Origin: RBC038 sp041390625
Lineage (GTDB): Bacteria > Chloroflexota > Dehalococcoidia > UBA2979
Reading direction: 5' to 3'
NCBI GenBank assembly: GCA_041390625.1
Contig: JAWKPM010000002.1
Location: 1 to 64,000 of the forward strand
Length of the DNA: 64,000 bases
The translations under genes and the position numbers were made by a program. The notes below the pieces were generated by a model. It was not told the origin of the DNA, made no database searches, and saw only the letters and a list, made by a program, of their open reading frames with translations. How positions within the stretch are numbered: the stretch's first letter is position 1; every line of letters begins with the position of its first letter. Shown here piece after piece: positions 58,243 through 64,000 of the stretch.

Positions 58243-59961
58243 ATGCACACCCTGCGCGTCGCCCTCGCCCAGATCAACACCACCGTCGGCGACTTCGAGG
58301 GCAATGCCACGCGCATCCTCGAGGCCGCCCGCGAAGCGGCCGCCCTCGAGGCCGACGTCGTCGCGTTCCCCGAGCTCGCGATCACGGGCTACCCGCCCGA
58401 GGACCTGCTGATTCGCGATGCGTTCATCGAGGACGCGCGTATCGCCCTCGAGCGCCTCGCCGAGGACGCGAAGGACCTCCCGCCGCTCGTCGTCGGTTGC
58501 GTCGAGTACCGGCACCAGCTCTACAACGCAGCTGCGGTGCTACACGGCGGCGGCGTCGCGGGCATGTACCGCAAACACTCGCTGCCGAACTACGGCGTCT
58601 TCGACGAGCATCGCTACTTCCAGGCCGGTACCGAGACGCCGCTCTTCGCGATTGCCGGGGTCGAGGTCGGCATCACGGTCTGCGAGGACATCTGGTACCC
58701 GGGCGGGCCGATGCGTGCGCAGGCCCTCGGTGGCGCGAGTGTCATCCTCAACATCAACGCCTCGCCGTTCCACGCCGGCAAGTCGGTCGCGCGCGAGCGC
58801 ATGCTGCAGACCCGCGCCTCCGACAACGGCGTTGCCATCTGCTACGTGAACCAGGTCGGCGGGCAGGACGAGCTCGTCTTCGACGGGAACTCGTTCGTCG
58901 TCGGGCCTCGAGGTGAGGTCGTCGCGCGCGGGGCCTCGATGCGCGAGGACCTTCTCGTCGTCGACATCCCGGTGACCGAGATCCGCCAGGCGCAGCTCCA
59001 CGACCCGCGTCTCCGTCGCGAGCGTGAGGGCATCGCGGCGATCGAGCCGATCCTTGTGACACCCGGGGCGCCGCCGGCGCGCGCGCCGATCCCGCCGCGC
59101 CTCGACGAGCCGGCCGACCCCACCGCCGAGGTGTACGACGCGCTCGTCCTCGGCACGGGCGACTACCTGCGCAAGACCGGCTTCACGGACGCCCTCGTGG
59201 CGCTCTCGGGCGGCATTGACTCGGCCATCGTCGCCGCGATCGCCGTCGATGCGATCGGCGCCGAGCACGTTCGAGGCGTGGCGATGCCCTCGAGGTACTC
59301 GTCGGAGGGCTCGCTCGCCGACGCTCGTGCGCTGGCGGATCTCCTCGGCATCGAGCTCGTGACGCTGCCGATCGAGCCGATGCACCAGGCCGCTCTCGAC
59401 ACCCTCGCACGCGAGTTCGAGGGCACGACGCCTGGTGTTGCCGAGGAGAACGTGCAGTCGCGGATCAGAGGCGCCCTCGTGATGGCGCTCTCCAACAAGA
59501 CCGGCGCGATCGTGCTGACGACGGGCAACAAGTCGGAGTACGCCTGCGGCTACGCCACGCTCTACGGCGACATGGTCGGCGGCTTCGCGGTGATCAAGGA
59601 CGTGCCGAAGACCCTCGTCTACAAGCTCGCCAACCATCGGAACGCCCGAGGTCTCGTGATCCCGCAGGCGACCATCGACAAGCCGCCGAGCGCCGAGCTG
59701 CGTCCTGACCAGCTCGATACCGACTCGCTGCCGCCGTACGACGTACTCGACCCCATCATCGAGGCGTACGTCGAGGACGATCGGCCTGTCGAGGCGATCG
59801 TCGCCGATGGGTTCGAGGAAGCGACCGTCCGCCGCGTCGTGGACCTCATCAACCGCAACGAGTACAAGCGACGCCAGTCGCCGCCGGGCGTCAAGGTGAC
59901 GACGCGCGCCTTCGGGCGGGACCGTCGCCTGCCCCTCGCGAGCCGCTATCGCCCGTACTAG
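58243..59961 (+). CDS. nadE: Glutamine-dependent NAD+ synthetase
   Basis: The 572-residue protein joins a nitrilase-type glutaminase (residues about 1-270) and an NAD synthetase (about 290-572). The first has the Glu in FPELAITGYPPEDLL, Lys in MYRKHSLPNYGVF and Cys in VCEDIWYPGGP; the second has the P-loop ALSGGIDSAIVAAI and LTTGNKSEYACGYATLYGD. It amidates nicotinate adenine dinucleotide using glutamine. GGGAG lies five bases before the ATG. It shares a CTAG stop with the next, convergent gene. The palindrome upstream suggests regulated expression. Confidence 0.96.
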   Translation: MHTLRVALAQINTTVGDFEGNATRILEAAREAAALEADVVAFPELAITGYPPEDLLIRDAFIEDARIALERLAEDAKDLPPLVVGCVEYRHQLYNAAAVLHGGGVAGMYRKHSLPNYGVFDEHRYFQAGTETPLFAIAGVEVGITVCEDIWYPGGPMRAQALGGASVILNINASPFHAGKSVARERMLQTRASDNGVAICYVNQVGGQDELVFDGNSFVVGPRGEVVARGASMREDLLVVDIPVTEIRQAQLHDPRLRREREGIAAIEPILVTPGAPPARAPIPPRLDEPADPTAEVYDALVLGTGDYLRKTGFTDALVALSGGIDSAIVAAIAVDAIGAEHVRGVAMPSRYSSEGSLADARALADLLGIELVTLPIEPMHQAALDTLAREFEGTTPGVAEENVQSRIRGALVMALSNKTGAIVLTTGNKSEYACGYATLYGDMVGGFAVIKDVPKTLVYKLANHRNARGLVIPQATIDKPPSAELRPDQLDTDSLPPYDVLDPIIEAYVEDDRPVEAIVADGFEEATVRRVVDLINRNEYKRRQSPPGVKVTTRAFGRDRRLPLASRYRPY

Positions 59962-60371
59962 TCCTCGTCCGCGGGCTCGGCCTCGGAATCTTCGCCGTCC
60001 GCGGCATCGAGGGCGGCGGCGAGGCGCTGGCCGATGGCGACCTGCGCCGTGTCCGAGGCCGTGAGCTCGATCCAGCGCTCGAAGGCGGCACGTACGTCCG
60101 CGTACGCCTCGTCGATCGCCCCCTGCACGGGCTCGTCCGGGCCGAGGCCGACGCGCCCGCCGGCGAACAGCGCGACGACGCGATTCAATCGCGGTGTGAG
60201 CAGGTCGTAGAGGTCGTGGAACTCCTCGTCACCCTCGGCGTGACCGCGGTCCTTCATGATCTCGAGGGCGCCCATCACCCACGCCAGGGTGCCGAGCACC
60301 GTGCCCGCCTCTTCGGGTCCGAGTGCGAGGCGCATCCGCTCGCGGTCGCTGCCGCTCGTGCCGGAGGTCAT
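59958..60371 (-). CDS. Conserved-looking helical protein of unknown function
   Basis: The 137-residue protein is mostly helical and acidic. It contains GTVLGTLAWVMGALEIMKDRGHAEGDEEFHDLYDLLTP-type helices (quoted in part) and an acidic C-terminal tail (DGEDSEAEPADED). There is no signal or membrane segment and no Cys pattern. No family recognised. It overlaps the convergent nadE stop in a CTAG and lies 16 bases after the ROK-like gene on the same strand, so it is the end of that unit. Confidence 0.45.
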   Translation of the reverse strand: MTSGTSGSDRERMRLALGPEEAGTVLGTLAWVMGALEIMKDRGHAEGDEEFHDLYDLLTPRLNRVVALFAGGRVGLGPDEPVQGAIDEAYADVRAAFERWIELTASDTAQVAIGQRLAAALDAADGEDSEAEPADED

Positions 60372-60387
60372 CGCGCGGCCCTCGACG

Positions 60388-61167
60388 TCACGAGCGGTCG
60401 CCCTCGTACGCCACGGTCGAGGCCAGGATCATCGCGCCCTGCAGCGGTCCGTCCTCGCCGAGGGCACTTGCGATCACCTTCGGGCCCGGCGCGACCTCGG
60501 TGATGACCCGCTGCAGCAGGGGGATGAGCGGCTCGGCGTGCTGCGGCTCCGCATCGACGATGACGAGCGCGGGATCGAGGAGCGCGACCGCGTCCGCCAG
60601 CAGCCCGGCGGCTGTCTCGAGGTCGCGCCCGGCCAGGCGTGTCCCCGGCTCGAGCTGCGGGACCGCGGGCAGCGAGCCGGCCTCGAAGCTCGCGCCTCGC
60701 ACCTCGCGTCCGCCGATGAGTGCCGCGGCCACCGGGACGCCGCGCATCGTGACGAGCAGTGCGTCCTCGATGCCGCGCGCCGCGCCGCGCCAGCGCTCGG
60801 CCAGCAGGGCGGCGGAGACTCGCGTCGAGACGGCGACCGGGACATCGATGTGCCGCCGGAGCGTCTCGACGATCGCGAGGCCGCTCCAGGCCTCCTGTCC
60901 GTCGACGCTCCGCAGCAGGTGCCCCTTCACCGGATCGACCGGGCCCGGCGCCGCGACGCCGATCGCGAGGGCGGAGCGCCGCTCTCCCTCGCGGGCGAAC
61001 AGCGTCGCGATGCGACCGCCGACCTCCCAGCCCCACGCGTCCTCGTCGGCGAGCGCCGGCAGCGGCCAGCGCTCGTCGGCGACCGTGGTCCCCTCGGGAT
61101 CCGTCAGTCGCAGTCGCAGGGAGTTCGCGGTGAATTCGACCGCGACCAGCACCGAGTCGCCCGCCAT
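60388..61167 (-). CDS. ROK-like (sugar kinase fold) protein without catalytic Asp
   Basis: The 259-residue protein has the actin-like ATPase fold of ROK proteins: an N-terminal VAVEFTANSLRLRLTD phosphate loop, LAIGVAAPGPVDPVKG, and PVAVSTRVSAALLAERW near residues 110-126. In active ROK kinases this last segment reads VENDAN; here it is V-S-T-R-V-S, so the catalytic Asp is an Arg at position 116. The zinc-binding Cys cluster of ROK proteins is also missing. It may be a regulator or sugar sensor rather than a kinase. It is 43 bases after the DegT-like gene. Confidence 0.65.
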   Translation of the reverse strand: MAGDSVLVAVEFTANSLRLRLTDPEGTTVADERWPLPALADEDAWGWEVGGRIATLFAREGERRSALAIGVAAPGPVDPVKGHLLRSVDGQEAWSGLAIVETLRRHIDVPVAVSTRVSAALLAERWRGAARGIEDALLVTMRGVPVAAALIGGREVRGASFEAGSLPAVPQLEPGTRLAGRDLETAAGLLADAVALLDPALVIVDAEPQHAEPLIPLLQRVITEVAPGPKVIASALGEDGPLQGAMILASTVAYEGDRS

Positions 61168-61210
61168 CCACCCCTCCGTCGATGTGCGCCGGTGCCCTCG
61201 AGGCCCCGAC

Positions 61211-62326
61211 CTAGTCCGTCTTCGTGAAGTGCGCCGCGACCTTCCGCACGGCCGTCGCGAGATCGTTCATCTCGTGAACGGTCGTCGAGGCCGGCAGTGG
61301 CAGCGCGATCAGCTCGCGCGCCAGCTGCGAGGCGATGGCGAAGCGCTCGGGCGCCACCCGCTCGTCGCCCTCGAGGCCCGCGGCGATGTCCACATCTTCG
61401 TGGAGTGGCGGCTCCAGCGCCACGCGCGCCGGCAGACCCTCGGCCTGCAGCGCCTCGACGGCCTCCTCGAGGCCACAGTTCCAGAGCGCCGAGCGCAGAC
61501 GCAGCACGTAGCAGTCGTACCCGTGGCGCACCCGTCGTCCGTGCGGCATCGCGACCACGCCTCGGACGCCACGCAACTCGTACGCGAGGTGCCAGGCGGC
61601 CTGGCGTCGTCCGAGGAGCGAGGCGTCCGCACCTCGCAGGGCCGCGAGCGCCATGCGCAGCTCGGGCTCTGCCGGCGCGCCGCCCATCGAGGCCAGGCGC
61701 GCTCGCACCGAGGCCGCCGTCTCGTCGTCGGGCACGAGCACCGCCCCCACCTCGGGCGTCGGCACGAGGTGTCCCTCGCCCCCGCCGAGGGCGGCCACCC
61801 GGCCGAGCGCCCCGGTCGCGACGCCGCTGTACGCCGCCCCGAGGGAGGCGCTCATGTCCTCGACGACGGGAAGGCCGTAGTGCTCCGCGAGGCGCAACAG
61901 GTCCGGCATCGCGGCTGGGTGGCCGAAGACGTGCGTGACGGCGAGGGCGCGGAGTGCGGGCCCGGCAGCGGCGGCGAGACCGCGACTCGAGACGTTGCCG
62001 CTCTCCTGCTCGACCTCGACGGGCACGACGCGCAGACCGGCCTCGAGGGCCGCGCGCGCGACGTCCGAGGCGCCAATCGCTGGCACGCCGATCTCATCAC
62101 CGGGGCTGAGGCCCGCGGCCTCGAGGGCGAGAGCGAGCGCCGAGGCCCCGCCCGCGCACGCGACAACGCGGCGGTCGCCGTCCACGAGTTTCGCGAGCTC
62201 CGCCTCGAACGCCGAGGCGGGGTCGAGGTCCTCGGCCGGGGCGGGCGCCTCGTCGACGGGCCACGGCGCGGTGCGCACGGGTTCGCCGCCCTCGCGCGCC
62301 AGGCGATCGACCGTCGAGGTGCTCAT
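61211..62326 (-). CDS. DegT/DnrJ-like PLP-fold protein, PLP lysine missing
   Basis: The 371-residue protein has the fold-type I aminotransferase layout of DegT/DnrJ/EryC1: ACAGGASALALALEAAGLSPGDEIGVPAIGASD, split across the first 120 residues, then VTHVFGHPAAMPDLLRLAEHYGLPVVEDMSAS with the PLP-binding Asp. The segment that normally holds the Schiff-base Lys reads GGGEGHLVPTPEVGAVL, with His186 near the expected place. A His replaces the Lys in the dehydratase ColD, so dehydration or a non-catalytic role are both possible. The start at 62326 gives the best fit. It is transcribed with the ROK-like gene. Confidence 0.65.
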   Translation of the reverse strand: MSTSTVDRLAREGGEPVRTAPWPVDEAPAPAEDLDPASAFEAELAKLVDGDRRVVACAGGASALALALEAAGLSPGDEIGVPAIGASDVARAALEAGLRVVPVEVEQESGNVSSRGLAAAAGPALRALAVTHVFGHPAAMPDLLRLAEHYGLPVVEDMSASLGAAYSGVATGALGRVAALGGGEGHLVPTPEVGAVLVPDDETAASVRARLASMGGAPAEPELRMALAALRGADASLLGRRQAAWHLAYELRGVRGVVAMPHGRRVRHGYDCYVLRLRSALWNCGLEEAVEALQAEGLPARVALEPPLHEDVDIAAGLEGDERVAPERFAIASQLARELIALPLPASTTVHEMNDLATAVRKVAAHFTKTD

Positions 62327-62417
62327 CGGGCCGTCCGAGAGGCGTCGGGCATCATCGGGCGACTCTATGCGAGGCTCGCCGCGCCGCGCAAAGCATCGCT
62401 CTGTCTCGGGCACAGCA

Positions 62418-62443
62418 AGACGCCCCGGCTTCCCGGGGCGTCT
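62418..62443 (-). terminator. Rho-independent terminator after the XRE regulator gene
   Basis: AGACGCCCCGG and CCGGGGCGTCT form a perfect eleven-pair stem around CTTC, 23 bases after the stop of the XRE gene. On the minus strand it is followed by TTGCTGT. It separates the regulator from the DegT-like gene. Confidence 0.7.
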
Positions 62444-62466
62444 GTTCGTCGAAGGTAGCTGAGAGG

Positions 62467-62733
62467 CTAGTCCGTGCCCTCGCCCGCTGCTGAAGGGGCA
62501 ATGAGGCCGGGGATGACATAAGCCGGATAGGTACCGATCGCGCGACAGATCGAGATGAGCGTCGGGATCGGGATGTCACGCTTCCCGTTCTCGTAGTTCG
62601 AGAGCGCGGCCTGGGTGATGCCCACGGTCCACGCCACCTCGGCCTGCGTCAGCTGCTGAGCCAGTCGCTGCTCGCGCAGGGCTCGTCCCACGTCGCTGCG
62701 GTCGTAGCCGAGCGTTACCGTTCGCGTCCTCAC
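62467..62733 (-). CDS. XRE-family HTH transcriptional regulator
   Basis: The 88-residue protein is a single helix-turn-helix domain: VGRALREQRLAQQLTQAEVAWTVGITQAALSNYENGKRDIP spans helices 1-5 (quoted here only in outline: TQAEVAWTVGITQAALSNYE is the HTH). A short C-terminal helix follows with no sensor domain. The GTG at 62733 has GGGAGGAAGG before it. Directly repeated GTTGACGTG and a GTGTCGACAC palindrome lie upstream, suiting autoregulation. Its targets are unknown; the divergent DUF2520-like gene is one candidate. Confidence 0.85.
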   Translation of the reverse strand: MRTRTVTLGYDRSDVGRALREQRLAQQLTQAEVAWTVGITQAALSNYENGKRDIPIPTLISICRAIGTYPAYVIPGLIAPSAAGEGTD

Positions 62734-62774
62734 GACGCCTTCCTCCCTATGAGCGCTGGATACGGCGGACGAAC

Positions 62775-62810
62775 GTGTCGACACACGTCAACCCTGCCGT
62801 TCACGTCAAC
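62775..62810. promoter_or_regulatory. Direct repeats and palindrome upstream of the XRE gene
   Basis: CACGTCAAC occurs at 62784-62792 and again at 62802-62810 (18-base period), next to the perfect palindrome GTGTCGACAC at 62775-62784. They lie 42-78 bases before the XRE start codon, where operators for autoregulation are expected. The same bases read TTGACG on the minus strand, so they may overlap a minus-35 element. Confidence 0.45.
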
Positions 62811-62952
62811 GATACCACGCCATGACAATTCCTTGCATGCACACGTGGTTAACACCGCGTGACGATTCCCCTCCACGCCAGGCCACACACGCGCGCTCCT
62901 ATACTGGCTCAAACTCGCTCAGTCGCGTGTGACCGGCGTCGAGGAGGCTTGC

Positions 62953-63852
62953 GTGACCGACCGGCCCGCCTCTGGCGCCCTCGATGGCTGGCGGCCGCGA
63001 ATCGGCGTGATCGGCACGGGCCGCCTCGGTGCCTCGCTCGCGCTCGCGCTCGATGCCGCCGGTCACCGTGTCGAGGCGCTGGCGAGCCTCCGAGGCGACT
63101 CTGCTCACGTCCTCGCGTGCCGCATCGAGGGCGCGACGGCTCTCGATGCCTCCGCCCTCGTCGACCGCTGCGACCTCGTGTTTCTGACGGTCCCCGACGG
63201 GGCGGTCGCACCGGTGTCCGAGGGGCTGTCGTGGCGTCGAGGGCAGTCGGTCGTTCACTGCAGCGGCGCGCTGGGCCTCGATGCGCTCGAGTCCGCCCGA
63301 AGCGCGGGTGCCGAGGTCGGGTGCATGCACCCGCTCCAGTCCTTCCCCGACCCTCGAGGCACGCCGGAGGCCTTCCGAGGCGTCACCTGTGGCATCGAGG
63401 CGGCCGAGCCGCTCGGCAGCCGTCTCGAGGCGCTGACGACCGTCCTCGGAGCCCGTCCCATCCGCCTCGAGGGCGTCGACCGCGCGCGCTACCACGCTGC
63501 TGCCGTCTTCGCCTCGAATGACGTCGTCGCGTTGATGCAGGCCGCGCGCGAGACCTGGACCGCGGCCGGGCTGTCCGCCGACGAGGCCGTGACTGCCCTC
63601 GTTCCGCTGCTCCGAGGCGCCGTGAGCAACATCGAGGCCGCCTCGAGCCTCGAGAAAGCGCTCACGGGGCCGGTCGCCCGTGGCGACGTCGAGACGGTGC
63701 GCCGCCACCTCGACGCCCTCGCCTCCGAGTCAGAGGTCGCGACGTTGTACCGCGAGCTCGCGCAGGCACTGCTGCGCCTCCGCCTCGATCTGCCGCCCGA
63801 GCGACTCGAGGCGCTTGCGGAGCTGCTCGCCCACCCTCGGGCCGAGGCCTGA
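62953..63852 (+). CDS. Rossmann-fold DUF2520 protein
   Basis: The 299-residue protein has an N-terminal NAD(P)-binding fold (RIGVIGTGRLGASLALALDAAGH, trimmed here to GTGRLGASLALAL) with LVFLTVPDGAVAPV, then the DUF2520 C-terminal helical domain beginning at the conserved GCMHPLQSFPDPR and HAAAVFASNDVVAL. DUF2520 proteins resemble prephenate dehydrogenase and ketopantoate reductase and often lie near pantothenate or folate genes. The GTG at 62953 has GGAGG five bases upstream. It precedes a folP-like gene by five bases. TATACT at 62900-62905 is a possible minus-10. Confidence 0.8.
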   Translation: MTDRPASGALDGWRPRIGVIGTGRLGASLALALDAAGHRVEALASLRGDSAHVLACRIEGATALDASALVDRCDLVFLTVPDGAVAPVSEGLSWRRGQSVVHCSGALGLDALESARSAGAEVGCMHPLQSFPDPRGTPEAFRGVTCGIEAAEPLGSRLEALTTVLGARPIRLEGVDRARYHAAAVFASNDVVALMQAARETWTAAGLSADEAVTALVPLLRGAVSNIEAASSLEKALTGPVARGDVETVRRHLDALASESEVATLYRELAQALLRLRLDLPPERLEALAELLAHPRAEA

Positions 63853-63857
63853 CCTCG

Positions 63858-64000
63858 ATGCTGCTTCGTCTCGGGCCTCACACCATCGACTGCACCGACC
63901 GCACGGCGGTGATGGGGATTCTCAACGTCTCGGACGACTCGCCGATCACCGAGTCGATCGTCCACACCGGCGCTGCGCTCGACCGTGCGGTCGCGCTCCA
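63858..64000 (+). CDS. folP: Dihydropteroate synthase-like protein, N-terminal part
   Basis: Only the first 47 codons are in the window; the gene runs off the right edge. The start TDRTAVMGILNVSDDSP parallels the FolP opening, where MGILNVTPDSFSDGG is usual, but the positions after NV are diverged: S-D-D-S-P-I-T-E-S. FolP joins a pterin to p-aminobenzoate in folate synthesis. The ATG is inside CCTCGATG, five bases after the DUF2520 gene. The divergence makes a pterin-binding relative possible instead. Confidence 0.6.
   Translation, partial: MLLRLGPHTIDCTDRTAVMGILNVSDDSPITESIVHTGAALDRAVAL

Noticed and set aside
62153..62458. Long plus-strand frame across the DegT-like and ROK-like genes
   Set aside because: Low-complexity Arg/Ser/Pro composition with no motif; the minus-strand proteins have recognisable folds.

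Overview
The window reads as a chromosomal segment of a GC-rich, aerobic bacterium, most likely a member of the Chloroflexota (Dehalococcoidia-like). That placement is inference. It rests on high GC, frequent GTG starts, many lipoproteins with an N-terminal Cys after a short signal, CaiB-type CoA transferases, paired short-chain dehydrogenases, a caa3 oxidase with a full System I (Ccm) cytochrome c pathway, and the absence of sporulation or photosynthesis genes. No rRNA, CRISPR array, intact insertion sequence or prophage is visible. No gene-free stretch exceeds 300 bases.

Layout. 1-6000: end of rarA, a cupredoxin lipoprotein, a cyclase-family hydrolase, a membrane protein, a methyltransferase and a fused double CoA transferase. 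6106-7199: a nuclease gene broken by about five frameshifts, with foreign-looking composition. 7215-10326: four-gene minus-strand unit (two ferritin-like proteins, a zinc ribbon, an SCP2-like protein). 10534-20554: small membrane and lipoprotein genes, an APH-like protein, an MBL hydrolase, two SDRs, tRNA-Leu, an MFS exporter, ThuA and VOC proteins. 20680-27064: MFS transporter, serS-nudix, HAD-SRPBCC-lysS, greA. 27318-32216: plus-strand run degP-like, GH18-like, rsmD, coaD and a coiled-coil gene. 32243-39337: lipase-like lipoprotein, leuS, PP2C, tRNA-Ala, an endonuclease-fold protein, a Yip1-like protein, rsmG. 39455-43510: a Gre factor with an extra N-terminal domain, a molybdopterin protein with a cytochrome b, and an ABC exporter.

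43551-58045 is a respiratory supercluster. The minus-strand block tlpA-like, ccmE, ccmF, ccmH, ccmI-like, an unknown exported protein, ccmA, ccmB, ccmC, ccmD, ctaA, ctaB diverges from plus-strand coxB-coxA-coxC-coxD, followed by convergent ctaG. Together these make heme A, export heme, mature c-type cytochromes (including the cytochrome domain of CoxB) and build the terminal oxidase. 58171-64000: nadE behind a strong palindrome, three poorly characterised genes (two of them enzyme-fold proteins with lost catalytic residues), an XRE regulator with repeats upstream, a DUF2520-like protein and the start of a folP-like gene.

The most striking property is not a gene. The short sequence CCTCGA (either strand) is strongly over-represented across coding and non-coding DNA, often as CCTCGAGG or CCTCGATG, and it overlaps several start codons. 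It is absent from the broken nuclease locus, which suggests that locus arrived recently.
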